The notes: generated by a model from the sequence alone, not told the origin. 64,000 nt of DNA from JAEMQF01 sp963850525 (GCA_963850525.1 CAWKLQ010000008.1:1054001-1118000), one strand, 5' to 3'. Counted from the first letter of the stretch, positions 51,681 to 60,772 are shown. A program made the numbers and translations.

Positions 51681-52451
51681 ATGAATCCACCCACCCGCTC
51701 CATCCTCATCACAGGCGCTGCGTCGGGCCTCGGCGCTGCCACGGCGCGCCGCTTCATTGCCGAAGGCTGGCGCGTCGCGATCAACTACCTCGACCCGAGC
51801 CAGCACGACGCCGCCACGGCCCTGGCCAGCAGCGCCGGGTCGCGCCAGCGCGCCATCGCCATCGTCGGCGACGTGACACAAGACGCCGACTGCGTGCGCC
51901 TCGTCGAGCAGAGTGTGGCCGCGTTCGGCAAGCTCGATGCGCTGGTGAATGCCGCAGGCATCAGCAAGATGGTCGCGCATACCGACCTGCACGGCTTGTC
52001 GGCCGACGACTTCCAGCGCATCTACGCGGTGAACACGATAGGCCCGTTCCAGATGATGCGCGCTGCGGCGCCGCACCTGAAGGCGAGCGGCAAGGGCGCC
52101 ATCGTCAACATCTCGTCGCGAGCCGGAATCGCGGGCAGCGGCTCGTCGATCGCCTACGCTGCGTCCAAAGCGGGGCTGAACGCAATGACGCTCGCGATGG
52201 CGCGCGTGCTCGCGCCCGAAGTGCGCGTCAATGCGGTGTGCCCGGTGCTCGTCGAGGGTGGTTTTGTCGAGCGCCTCGCGCCGGAGTCTTTCGCAAAGCG
52301 CCGCGCGCACCAGATCGCCGTCACGCCATTGAAGCGCATCGGCCACCCCGACGAAGTCGCCGAGACGATCCACTGGCTGATCGCGAGCGCGGCGATGATG
52401 ACGGGCGCCATCGTCGAGCTCGACTTCGGGATGCATTTGAACGCGGTGTGA
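51681..52451 (+). CDS. Short-chain dehydrogenase/reductase
   Basis: A 256-residue classical SDR. Cofactor loop TGAASGLG at residue 11, GDVTQDAD, NAAGIS (in place of NNAG), catalytic Ser in IVNISSRAG, and the Tyr/Lys pair in IAYAASKAG. The C-terminal block VNAVCPVLVEGGF is normal. NAD(P) preference and substrate are not evident. The stop lies 7 bp before the LanC-like pseudogene start, so the two were an operon. Confidence 0.92.
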   Translation: MNPPTRSILITGAASGLGAATARRFIAEGWRVAINYLDPSQHDAATALASSAGSRQRAIAIVGDVTQDADCVRLVEQSVAAFGKLDALVNAAGISKMVAHTDLHGLSADDFQRIYAVNTIGPFQMMRAAAPHLKASGKGAIVNISSRAGIAGSGSSIAYAASKAGLNAMTLAMARVLAPEVRVNAVCPVLVEGGFVERLAPESFAKRRAHQIAVTPLKRIGHPDEVAETIHWLIASAAMMTGAIVELDFGMHLNAV

Positions 52452-52458
52452 GACCCCG

Positions 52459-53141
52459 ATGCTTTACGACGTGACGCGCCACGAAGCGCTGCAACCCTTG
52501 GCCTGGAACGAAGACTTGGCGCGAGCGACGATCCGCCGAGTCGTGAGCGATACCGAGAGTCGTTATTCGGCGGAACGTTACTGGCCCATCCACCCACGCG
52601 ATGTGGAAGACGGCGAAACCGGAGACGAGCTGGCCACCACGCTGTATTACGGCGCGTGCGGCGTGATCTGGGCGTTGCACTACCTGCAGGCGGTGGGCGC
52701 TGCGGGTCTTTCGCGCAGCTATGTCGATGACCTGGAGCGCCTGCGAACCAGAAACCGCGCATGGCTCGAGTCAGCCGGCAGTCAAGACTTCGCCTCGTTC
52801 CTGATGGGCGACACACCGATTGAGTTGCTGGCCTATGGCCTTGAGCCCGATCCGAAGCGCGCAGACCGGCTTGCCGCACTGATTGCCGGCAATCTCGAAC
52901 ATCCAGCGCGCGAACTGCTGTGGGGCGCACCGGGCACGCTGCTTGCCGCGCTGTTTCTGCACGAACGCACCGGCAACGCCCGTTGGGCGGACTTGTTCCG
53001 GCAGACCGCCGCCAAGCTCCGGTCGCAGTTGTTGTGGTCGCCCATTCCCTGTGGACCGGCGACCCCGGCTTTGCGATCTACCTTTGGGACTGTTTGCGCG
53101 AGAAAGCCGCGTTCCCGACGCTGGACGTCTTCTACGAATGA
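52459..53141 (+). pseudogene. LanC-like (lanthionine synthetase C-like) gene with internal deletion
   Basis: The first ~190 residues show the LanC-family toroid repeats: LYYGACGVIWALHYL and LLWGAPGTLLAALFLHERTG. At about 53030-53045 the match jumps to another frame that reads SLWTGDPGFAIYLWDCLRE and ends FPTLDVFYE with a TGA at 53141, the normal family C-terminus. The intervening section, which carries the zinc ligands of active LanC proteins (a Cys and a Cys-His pair), is gone. No lanthipeptide precursor or dehydratase is nearby, so it belonged to the stand-alone LanC-like group. Confidence 0.75.
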
Positions 53142-53231
53142 AAGCGGAGGCGGTGGCGGAAGCGGCGCGATCCCAGCGCTCAGGACAGCGCCCGCCTTTG
53201 TGAAAGGCCGCTCTAGGCTGCTCAACTTGGG

Positions 53232-53254
53232 AGTCGGCTCTCCGGCAGCCGACT
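53232..53254. terminator. Hairpin between convergent genes
   Basis: AGTCGGCT and AGCCGACT form a perfect 8-bp stem with a 7-nt loop, followed by TT. It lies between the LanC-like pseudogene and the convergent LysR gene, close to the LysR stop, and would end either transcript. Confidence 0.5.
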
Positions 53255-53258
53255 TTCC

Positions 53259-54224
53259 TCAGCGGCCGGTCAACTCAGCCACGTCGAGCTTGGCTTCGGC
53301 ACTGCCGAACACGTCCCGGTCCCAGTACGGGCTGGGCAGGCATTTGCCGGCCAAGTGCTCGACGAAGGCGCGCACCTTGCTCGAGATCAGCTTGCGCGAC
53401 GGAAACACGGCGAACAAGTGACCCGGCACTTTCTCGAACGGCAACAACAGTGGCACGAGCTCGCCCGCCAGCACCGCCTTGTGGATCATGAAGGTGGGCA
53501 ACACCGTGACGCCGGCACCGGCAATGGCTGCGGCGCGCAGCGCGTCGCCCGTGTCCAGGCGCAAGCGCGAAGGCACCGAGACCGATTCCTCCTTGCCCGT
53601 CTGCGGGTGCACGAACCTCCAGAAGTCCTTGTCCGACACCACCGAGTAGACGACGCCGCGGTGCCGCACCAGGTCTTTCGGGACCCGCGGCGTGCCGAAG
53701 CGCTTCAGGTAGGCGGGGCTTGCGCACGCGACTTTGCGGATCGTCCCGAGTTGCCGCGCCGACAGCGTGGAGTCGCGCAGCTCACCGATGCGCACCGCCA
53801 TGTCGTAGCCCGCGGCGACCAGATCGACCGGGGTGTCGCTGAGCATGAGTTCGATCGACAAGCGGCTGTGCCGGTCGAGGAAGGCGCTCACCAACGGTAC
53901 GAGGTGCATGTGGCCGAAGGTGCAGGGCGCGAGGATTCGCAGCGCGCCCACGTTCTCCGCAGCGGCGCGCGACGCCTGGCCTTCGGCTTCTTCCAGGGCG
54001 GCCAGGAGCTCGGTGGCCTTCTCGAAGAACACGCGTCCGGATTCGGTCAGGCTCACGGTGCGCGTGGAGCGGTTGATGAGCCGCGCGCCGAGGCGTTCTT
54101 CCAGTTCCTGCACGCGCCGGCTGATCGCCGACTTGGCGATGCCCAATTGCCGCCCCGCCGCAGCGAAGCTGTGCGCCTGCGCCACGGCAACAAAGGTTCG
54201 AAGGTCCTCGAACTTGTCTTGCAT
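53259..54224 (-). CDS. LysR-type transcriptional regulator (CrgA-like branch)
   Basis: A 321-residue LTTR. The winged helix (SFAAAGRQLGIAKSAISRRVQELE) spans residues 1-60, followed by the effector domain with DLVAAGYDMAVRIGELRDSTL, a phrase typical of the CrgA/YhjC-like branch. The ATG is at 54224. It is divergent from an exported metallo-beta-lactamase-fold gene, and a perfect palindrome lies 75-95 bp upstream of this start. Confidence 0.92.
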   Translation of the reverse strand: MQDKFEDLRTFVAVAQAHSFAAAGRQLGIAKSAISRRVQELEERLGARLINRSTRTVSLTESGRVFFEKATELLAALEEAEGQASRAAAENVGALRILAPCTFGHMHLVPLVSAFLDRHSRLSIELMLSDTPVDLVAAGYDMAVRIGELRDSTLSARQLGTIRKVACASPAYLKRFGTPRVPKDLVRHRGVVYSVVSDKDFWRFVHPQTGKEESVSVPSRLRLDTGDALRAAAIAGAGVTVLPTFMIHKAVLAGELVPLLLPFEKVPGHLFAVFPSRKLISSKVRAFVEHLAGKCLPSPYWDRDVFGSAEAKLDVAELTGR

Positions 54225-54298
54225 TGCGCTTGCCTCGCCTCGCCGTTGCGTGCCGGCCCGCGACACGGTGCGCCGATTCTGACAAGAAACGGCGCTTC

Positions 54299-54319
54299 GC
54301 GTTCTCCTGAGGAGAACGC
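54299..54319. promoter_or_regulatory. Perfect 9-3-9 palindrome, candidate LysR operator
   Basis: Arms GCGTTCTCC and GGAGAACGC flank a TGA centre. The core has the LysR-box T-N11-A form (T54303 to A54315). It lies in the 201-bp divergent gap between the LysR and MBL-fold genes, 107 bp from the MBL start. Confidence 0.7.
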
Positions 54320-54425
54320 TGAGTTCTGATGCCGCGCGGTCGAGCCGCGGCGCATTGCCTACAGTTCGCTCGGTGCCCCGCGGGCGCGATCTCCTCATTG
54401 CGCCGCCAACCCCAAAGGAAAGTTC

Positions 54426-55397
54426 ATGAAACACGCCTGGTCTGCGGCGCTCGTCGCCGCATTGATGATTGGCGCGACCGCGTCGCGCGCCGCGGAGCCC
54501 GTCTGGGACGCGAACAAGGTGGTCTTGCAACCCCTGGTGCTCGGCCCCGGAGTGATCGCGATGATTCCGAGCGGCGCCGATCAACTCGCACCCAAGGGCA
54601 TCGCGCTGGCCACCACCAGCGGCATCGTCGTGGGCAGCCGCACCGCGCTCGTCATCGACACCATGCTCAACAAGCGTCTGGCTGAGATGGTGCTGGCGCA
54701 GGCGAAGAAACAGAACAAGGGCATCGCGCCCGGTTTCGCGGTGAACACGAGTTTTCACGGCGACCACGCGTACGGCAACATGTACTTCCCGAAGTCGACG
54801 ACGATCATCCAGCACGAAGCGACGAAGGCTTACGTCGACGCGCACTTCGAAGACGACACGAAGTTCATGATCGGCGCCCTCGGCAAGGGGCGCGGCATCG
54901 AAGAAATCAAGCCGCGCACGGGCGACGTGCTCATTCCCAAAGGCGGCGCGCTGCAGCTCGACCTGGGCGGGCGCACGGTGGAGATTCGCGACTTCGGTTT
55001 TGCCCAGACCGGCGGCGACTTGTGGGTCTGGGTCCCCGACGCGAAGGTGCTGTTCGCCGGCAACCCGGTCATCGCCGAACGGCCGGCCCTGCCGTGGCTG
55101 CTCGACGGACACGTGCAAGACAGCCTGGACACGCTCATCAAGGTGCGCGACTTTCTGCCCACCGACGCGCGCATCGTTCCCGGGCACGGGCGGGTCATCA
55201 CCAAGGCCGAGCTGGACTGGCCGATCGGCTACCTGTCAGCGCTGCGCGACCAGGTGAAGGGCGCCATCGCACGTGGCGCGACGCTCGAGCAGACCGTGGC
55301 GCAAGTGGCGCTGCCGGAGTACCAGGGCTACATGCTCTTCGACTGGATTCACAAGCAGATCAACATCGGCGCGGCGTACAAGGAGTTCAAGAAGTAG
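54426..55397 (+). CDS. Exported metallo-beta-lactamase-fold protein with altered metal site
   Basis: A 323-residue protein with a signal peptide to about residue 22 (ASRAA). The usual H-x-H-x-D-H motif reads NTSFHGDHAYGN: the first His is Ser109, while His111, Asp113 and His114 remain. The bridging Asp of the later GD motif is Asn (FAGNPV), and the final His of PGHG is kept. The sequence otherwise resembles periplasmic quinoprotein-relay MBL hydrolases. Metal binding may be reduced to one ion or lost. It is convergent with a rhodanese-like gene. Confidence 0.85.
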   Translation: MKHAWSAALVAALMIGATASRAAEPVWDANKVVLQPLVLGPGVIAMIPSGADQLAPKGIALATTSGIVVGSRTALVIDTMLNKRLAEMVLAQAKKQNKGIAPGFAVNTSFHGDHAYGNMYFPKSTTIIQHEATKAYVDAHFEDDTKFMIGALGKGRGIEEIKPRTGDVLIPKGGALQLDLGGRTVEIRDFGFAQTGGDLWVWVPDAKVLFAGNPVIAERPALPWLLDGHVQDSLDTLIKVRDFLPTDARIVPGHGRVITKAELDWPIGYLSALRDQVKGAIARGATLEQTVAQVALPEYQGYMLFDWIHKQINIGAAYKEFKK

Positions 55398-55450
55398 GAG
55401 CGGCGGGTGACGGCGTCAAGATTTCCGAGCCCACCTCGGCCTGGGCTTGT

Positions 55451-56935
55451 CTACCTTGCGACCCGCTCCATCTTGCGCCACTCGCCGGTCGAGCCCTGAT
55501 TCGGATTCACGCTCGGATCGTCGGTGCCGACGACGCGCCCTTGCGCATCGGTCCAATAGTACTTGTGCGTCATCGGCAACTCGACGGGCGGTGTGCCGTA
55601 CGGGTTGGCAAACGTCTGCACGCCGCCCAGGTTCTCGCGCACCGCGAAGTTGCGCCTGTCCTGGCTCGCGTTGCGTGCGTCGGTGACCTGTTGCCAGTTC
55701 TTCTGCGACCAGTCGCGGTATTGGCGCGCCGCCTCGCCATACGCCGCGGAGTTCTGCAGGTTCTGCTGCATGACGCCACGCATGCCGAACGCGGCGCCGT
55801 TCAGCGCCGACACCTGGTCGGCGACTTGGGGCAGCCACGACGCGTAGCCGCCCCACTGGTCGGCTGCCGAGAGTGCCGCGGTCATTGCCATCGTCGCCGA
55901 GTCGTACGCCGGCGTCACCGAAACCTTTGCCACGCCGCGGTACGCGACGCCGCGCGCCGAGTAGGCCACGTCGAACTCGACCGCCTGGCGAAAGCCCGCC
56001 GCCGGCCGGGCCGGGCGCGCCTGGCCCAGCTGCAGGTTTTGCGGTTGCATCGCCGACAACTTGTCGAAGGCGAAGCGCGCCGCCGGGTGGTTCAGCGGCA
56101 TGCCGGAATTGCCCACCATCACCGTCATCGCCTTGTTGTCGGGTGCAACCAGGGTCAGCGCGAACTGCCCGTCTTCACCGACGCGCCAGGTCGGTGGCAG
56201 AGCAAACGAGAAAAATCGCCCTTGCCCGATGCGCAGTTCACCGGTCGGCTGCGCCGGGTTCGCAGCCGCCGCACTCTCACGCAGGATCGGTTTCACCGGC
56301 ACGAACTTCGATGCTGCCGCTGCGCCCTGTGGTGGGCTGACGGCTTGCTGCGCCGACCCGCCGGCGCCTTGCTGCGTGGGCAGACCGGCGAACTTCCAGG
56401 CCTCGATGCCGCCGCGATACCACAGCACATTCGTGTAGCCCGCATGAATGGCGCGCAACGCCGCGTTGTACGACATCCAGCATTCGCGCGACAGGCAATA
56501 GAAGACCAAGGCGACGCCCTTGCGCCCCTGGGTTTGCTGCGCGAGCCACTGACTCGCCTGCTGCTGCACCGCGTCGTCGAACGTTCCCGGTTGCGACAGC
56601 CACGCTGCGGGCACGGCGTTGGGGAGCACTTCCGCTTGGCCCAGAACGTCGAAGATCACAAACGGCGCCTGCCGGCCCTGAACGAGCGCAGCGAGACCCT
56701 TCGTCGTGATCACCTGCCCGCCGGGAATGCTCGCCGGAGTCGGCCCGTGCATCGCGCCGGCGTGGAGCTGCTTCGTCGGCGCCACGCCGAAGTCCTGTCG
56801 CTCCATGGGGACCATCTGGTCGAGATTGGCGGCGCCTGCTGGCGGCGCCGCCTTGGGCGTGTTCTGCGCTGAGGCAACCAGCGCCAGCGCGGCGCAGAGG
56901 ACGCCGGGAAGAATCAGGCGAAGTCCGGTTGACAT
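55451..56935 (-). CDS. Exported rhodanese-like CX4CW protein with long C-terminal region
   Basis: A 494-residue protein with a signal peptide (ending near ASAQ). A rhodanese-like domain (about 70-200) contains FYCLSRECWMSYNAALR, a CX4CW signature like that of proteins linked to PQQ-dependent catabolism, followed by LWYRGGIEAW. After an Ala/Gln/Pro-rich linker, residues ~250-494 form a region I do not recognise, with RIGQGRFFSFALPPTWR and a C-terminal HKYYWTDAQGRVVGTDD. Start ATG 56935; the DUF1015 gene stops 22 bp upstream. A hairpin (AGCCCA/TGGGCT, 55429-55448) lies just past its stop. Confidence 0.82.
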   Translation of the reverse strand: MSTGLRLILPGVLCAALALVASAQNTPKAAPPAGAANLDQMVPMERQDFGVAPTKQLHAGAMHGPTPASIPGGQVITTKGLAALVQGRQAPFVIFDVLGQAEVLPNAVPAAWLSQPGTFDDAVQQQASQWLAQQTQGRKGVALVFYCLSRECWMSYNAALRAIHAGYTNVLWYRGGIEAWKFAGLPTQQGAGGSAQQAVSPPQGAAAASKFVPVKPILRESAAAANPAQPTGELRIGQGRFFSFALPPTWRVGEDGQFALTLVAPDNKAMTVMVGNSGMPLNHPAARFAFDKLSAMQPQNLQLGQARPARPAAGFRQAVEFDVAYSARGVAYRGVAKVSVTPAYDSATMAMTAALSAADQWGGYASWLPQVADQVSALNGAAFGMRGVMQQNLQNSAAYGEAARQYRDWSQKNWQQVTDARNASQDRRNFAVRENLGGVQTFANPYGTPPVELPMTHKYYWTDAQGRVVGTDDPSVNPNQGSTGEWRKMERVAR

Positions 56936-56957
56936 GGTGCAGCGATTGTCGCGCCCA

Positions 56958-58268
56958 TCAGCCGATGCGCCGCGCCTCGACGTAAAAGCGCTTCTCATGC
57001 GCCTCCCCCATCGAAAACGTCTTGCGCGGCAGCGGCCCTTCGCGCACCACCATTCGCAGCAGGTCGCGCTTGCTTACCGTCGCGAAGTGAACTCCCGCGT
57101 TGGCGTCGCTCGTCGCCAGGCGCTCGAGCACGTCGTCGCCGTGCACGTAGTCGACGTGCGTCGCGCCGCCTTGCGCGATGAATTTGTCGATGAAGGGTTG
57201 CAAGCTGCCCACCGCCAGCGTCGAGGGCGGGTTCGAGATCTCGATGACGCTGAAGCGCGCCCCGGGACCGATCAGCCCTGCGGCTTGCGTCGGTTCGGCC
57301 GCGCCGTTCACGCGCTCGCGCATCGCCGCTGCCGTGGGCACATCGGTGCAGCGCACGTCCTTGCCAAACGACTTGGCGAGCGCCTGACGCACGTCACCGG
57401 ACACGCCGAACAACAGGCGGTGAATCGGCTCGAATTCGAGCGCCGGATCGTGGATGTTTTCCACCTCGACGAGCGCGTAGCGGCTCGGGTGATCCATTCC
57501 CACTCTTGCCTTGATGCTGTCCCAGAACGACTTGGCGGTGGCGAGCGAGTGGTTGCCGTCGCCCATCGCAAAAAGCATCACGGGCGTGTCGAGCGGCACG
57601 CCGTAGCGTTGCGCAAACGTCTGCGGGCTCGCCAGCGCGTGCAGCGCCCGCACGGCGCGCTCGATGGGGGCGCCGTCCACGGCGTAACCGGCGACGCGCC
57701 CGCCGCCTTGCATCAGCCCGGTCTCATAGAGTTTGGCAAGCGATGCACGCGCCGCGGCAAGGGGTTCGATCACGGTCTGCAACGGGTCGTCGATGAGCAC
57801 CAGGATGTGCGGCACTTCGAGCTCGGCCCCCTGGCGCACCGCGATGCGCGGCGCGAGGCGTTCGACCATCGTGCCTTCGGTGGGGCGGATCGCGCTGGCC
57901 GAGGTTTGCCGGAAGTCGTAATGCTCCAGATCGAGCTCGAGCATCAGGCCGCGGCGAACTCGGTTGCCCATCGTTCGCTCGACAAAAATCGCGCCTTCGC
58001 GCTCAACGAGCAGCCCTTGGGCGAGGTAGCTGCGCATCGTGTCCTGGATGCGGGCAATGCGCGCGGGGGCGTGCGGCGTGCCCAGGTAGACCTCGGGGAA
58101 GATCAAGTGCAGGCTGGACGGCGCGGCGCCGACTTCGCGCTCCACGTCGGCCCAGTACTGCGGCTCGGAGGTGTACTGGTCGCACGCGACAACGGCCCAC
58201 TTCTTCAAGTCGATGTCTTGTCGCGGCAGGCAGATGCGCGGCAGGCGGAATGATGTTCGTGCGTCCAT
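56958..58268 (-). CDS. DUF1015 family protein
   Basis: A 436-residue protein with the DUF1015 hallmarks: ACDQYTSEPQYWADVE near residue 29, IYE-like LLEREG replaced by LLVEREGAIFVER, and MLFAMGDGNHSLATAK near residue 240, the family's most conserved segment. Function is unknown; members often lie beside serine or 2-hydroxyacid metabolism genes. It is divergent from a class III aminotransferase and upstream of the rhodanese-like gene, probably in one transcript with the latter. Confidence 0.9.
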   Translation of the reverse strand: MDARTSFRLPRICLPRQDIDLKKWAVVACDQYTSEPQYWADVEREVGAAPSSLHLIFPEVYLGTPHAPARIARIQDTMRSYLAQGLLVEREGAIFVERTMGNRVRRGLMLELDLEHYDFRQTSASAIRPTEGTMVERLAPRIAVRQGAELEVPHILVLIDDPLQTVIEPLAAARASLAKLYETGLMQGGGRVAGYAVDGAPIERAVRALHALASPQTFAQRYGVPLDTPVMLFAMGDGNHSLATAKSFWDSIKARVGMDHPSRYALVEVENIHDPALEFEPIHRLLFGVSGDVRQALAKSFGKDVRCTDVPTAAAMRERVNGAAEPTQAAGLIGPGARFSVIEISNPPSTLAVGSLQPFIDKFIAQGGATHVDYVHGDDVLERLATSDANAGVHFATVSKRDLLRMVVREGPLPRKTFSMGEAHEKRFYVEARRIG

Positions 58269-58405
58269 GAGACTCTGGCCTTTGCGGGTGAGCGGCGATG
58301 GTACCTGCGGCCGGCGCCTTTGTGCCGCCCTAGGGCCGACCCGCACCTGCGGAGCGTTCAAGCGTGCGTATATTCTGTGCACCGCCAACCACCGAGGCCG
58401 CACTG

Positions 58406-59749
58406 ATGATGGACGCCGCAGCAGTCAAACAAATCGTCGATCGCTGGATGATCCCCACGCCCAGCGGCGCCTACATGGCGGGCCTGGAAAAGCGCCCGGT
58501 GATCGCGAGCGCACGCGGCATCACGGTGACCGATACGCAAGGCAAGACCTATCTCGACTTCGGCTCGGGCCAGATGGCCGCCGCGCTCGGGCACAACCAC
58601 CCGATTTTTGTGGAGGCCGTGCGGCGCAGCCTCGAGACGATCAGCCACTCGACCAAGACCTTTCTCAACGTGGACCGGCTGGAGCTGCACCGGCGCCTGG
58701 GCGAAATCCTCACGCCGCCGCTGCAAAAGTCGCTGTTCCTGGTGAGCGGCAGCGACGCGGTGGAAGCCGCGATCGACATGGCGCGCAAGGTGACGGGCGG
58801 CGTGGACGTTCTTGCCTTGCACATGGGCTTGCACGGCTCCACGTCGTTCATCACGCGCTCGTTGTCGTTCGGCTGGAACCGAAGCAAACATGGCCTGGCC
58901 GCGCAGGGGACGACCGCCATCCTCGCGCCTTATCCGTACCGCTGCCCGGTCTCGAGCTCGCCCGAACAGTGCGCGTGCGCGATGGGTCAGGGCAACTACC
59001 AGTGCCTCGCGACGAGCTTCGAGCTCGCGCAAAGCAACTTCGGCGGCAAGCCGGCGGCGCTGATCCTGGAGCCCATCCTCAGCGCGGGCGGTGTGATCGT
59101 TCCTCCCCCCGGCTACGTGAAAGCGCTGCGCGACCTGTGCCACGCACGCGGCATGCTGCTCATCATGGACGAGTCGCAGACGGGTCTCGGCAAGACCGGC
59201 CGCATGTGGGGCCACGAGCACGAAGGCGTGGTGCCCGACATCATCACCGTCTCCAAGCACTTCGGCGCCGGCTTGCCCATCAGCGCTGTGTGCACGACGA
59301 CCGAGATCGCGGATCGCGCCGCGGCGCAAGGTTATGTCGCGACACGCTCGCACGCGTGCGACCCCATCACCTGCAACGCCGGCGTGGCGAGCATAGACAT
59401 CATCCAGAAAGAAGGCCTGGTCGCGCGCGCCGCGGCGATCGGCGAGCGCATGCAAGAGCATCTGCGCACGATGGCGCAGGAGAATGAGCTCATCGGTGAG
59501 TCGCGCGGGCGCGGCGTGCTGTGGGGCGTGGAACTTGTGCTGGACAGACGCAGCCGCGCGCCGGCCAACGGCTCGGCCGACGCCGCGGTGCAGGCGTGCC
59601 AGGACCAGGGTTTGATCGTGCAGGCGCGCGGCAGCCATGCGCGCAAGAACGTGATCCGGTTGGTGCCGCCGATGGTGTCGAGCGATGCTGAAATCGACCA
59701 GGGCATGGAGATCCTGCGCACCGTACTCAAGACCGTGCGTCGCGCCTGA
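58406..59749 (+). CDS. Class III PLP aminotransferase, 2,2-dialkylglycine decarboxylase-like
   Basis: A 447-residue fold-type I enzyme. The PLP Lys is K284 (TVSKHFGAGLPIS) and the cofactor Asp lies in LLIMDESQTGLGKTGRM. GSGQMAAALGHNHP and EPILSAGGVIVPPPGY resemble 2,2-dialkylglycine decarboxylase more than acetylornithine transaminases. It transfers amino groups to pyruvate or 2-oxoglutarate, possibly with decarboxylation. The ATG at 58406 is preferred to an upstream in-frame GTG at 58364. A Bug protein follows after 45 bp, suggesting a linked uptake or sensing function. Confidence 0.88.
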   Translation: MMDAAAVKQIVDRWMIPTPSGAYMAGLEKRPVIASARGITVTDTQGKTYLDFGSGQMAAALGHNHPIFVEAVRRSLETISHSTKTFLNVDRLELHRRLGEILTPPLQKSLFLVSGSDAVEAAIDMARKVTGGVDVLALHMGLHGSTSFITRSLSFGWNRSKHGLAAQGTTAILAPYPYRCPVSSSPEQCACAMGQGNYQCLATSFELAQSNFGGKPAALILEPILSAGGVIVPPPGYVKALRDLCHARGMLLIMDESQTGLGKTGRMWGHEHEGVVPDIITVSKHFGAGLPISAVCTTTEIADRAAAQGYVATRSHACDPITCNAGVASIDIIQKEGLVARAAAIGERMQEHLRTMAQENELIGESRGRGVLWGVELVLDRRSRAPANGSADAAVQACQDQGLIVQARGSHARKNVIRLVPPMVSSDAEIDQGMEILRTVLKTVRRA

Positions 59750-59794
59750 GCGCGTTGACACGCCGACTCGTTACTTCACCTCGGAGACCGCGCC

Positions 59795-60772
59795 ATGCGA
59801 CACCCTCTTTGCAACAGCCTGCGCCTGCTGCTGGCCACACTGTGCTTCGCAGCCAGCTGCGCAGCGGCGCAATCCTGGCCCGGCAAACCCCTCAGGCTGA
59901 TCGTGCCCTTCCCGCCCGGCGGCGGCTCCGATGCAGTCGGCCGCGTCATCGCGCAAAAACTCAGCGAGCGCCTGGGCCAGCAGGTCAATGTCGACAACCG
60001 CGGCGGTGCGGGCGGCTCGATCGGCACCGAGGCGGCGGTGCGCGCCGCGCCCGACGGCTACACGATGGTGCTCGCGTCGACGTCGGAAATCGCCATCAAC
60101 CCGAGCCTGTACAGCAAGCTCAGCTACGACACCGTGAAAGACCTGGTGCCGGTGGCGCTGATCGCGACGACGCCGATGGTCGTGATCGTCACGCCCGCGC
60201 TGCCGGTCAGCTCGATAACCGAGTTGGTGGCGCTGGCGCGCGCCAAGCCGAGCGAGCTGAACGTGGCGTCCGCCGGTGCGGGAACGATTTCGCATTTGTC
60301 GGGCGAGCTGTTCCGCTCGATGAACGGCCTCAACTGGACCCACGTTCCGTACAAAGGCACCGGCCCGGCGCTGACCGATCTGGCCGGTGGCCAGGTGCAA
60401 GTCATGTTCGTTCCGCCGCCGCCGGCGCTGGGCCTGGTCAAGGCGAACCGCGCCAAGCTGCTTGCGGTGTCGGGCAAAGCCCGAGTGTCCAACTTGCCCG
60501 ACACGCCCACCGTCGCCGAAGCCGGCGGCCCGGCGTACAGCGTCGACAACTGGTACGGCATCTTCGTTCCGGTGGGAACGCCCCAAGAAGTCGTCGCCCG
60601 GCTCATGGAGGAGATCGCGCAATCCCTGAAAGCACCCGATCTCGTGAACACGCTCGCTGCGCAAGGCGCGGCGCCGGGCGCCATGGCGGGCGCGGCGTTT
60701 GGCGACTACGTGAAATCGGAAGTCGAGAAATGGGGCAAGGTCGTCAAGGCGACGGGGGCCAAGGCCGACTGA
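59795..60772 (+). CDS. Bug/TctC-family periplasmic binding protein
   Basis: A 325-residue receptor with a Sec signal peptide (cleavage near CAAAQS). The diagnostic loops LIVPFPPGGGSDAVGR and DNRGGAGGSIGTEAA that hold a carboxylate ligand are intact, as are VPYKGTGPALTDLAGGQ and NWYGIFVPVGTP. No membrane partners are nearby. It probably shares a transcript with the aminotransferase; the ligand may be an amino or keto acid (inference from context). Confidence 0.92.
   Translation: MRHPLCNSLRLLLATLCFAASCAAAQSWPGKPLRLIVPFPPGGGSDAVGRVIAQKLSERLGQQVNVDNRGGAGGSIGTEAAVRAAPDGYTMVLASTSEIAINPSLYSKLSYDTVKDLVPVALIATTPMVVIVTPALPVSSITELVALARAKPSELNVASAGAGTISHLSGELFRSMNGLNWTHVPYKGTGPALTDLAGGQVQVMFVPPPPALGLVKANRAKLLAVSGKARVSNLPDTPTVAEAGGPAYSVDNWYGIFVPVGTPQEVVARLMEEIAQSLKAPDLVNTLAAQGAAPGAMAGAAFGDYVKSEVEKWGKVVKATGAKAD

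Noticed and set aside
52459..53141. A lanthipeptide biosynthetic cluster around the LanC-like sequence
   Set aside because: No precursor peptide, LanB/LanM dehydratase or dedicated exporter is nearby, and the LanC-like gene itself is damaged.
49059..60772. The two Bug proteins as part of complete TTT transporters
   Set aside because: No TctA or TctB membrane genes occur anywhere in the window.
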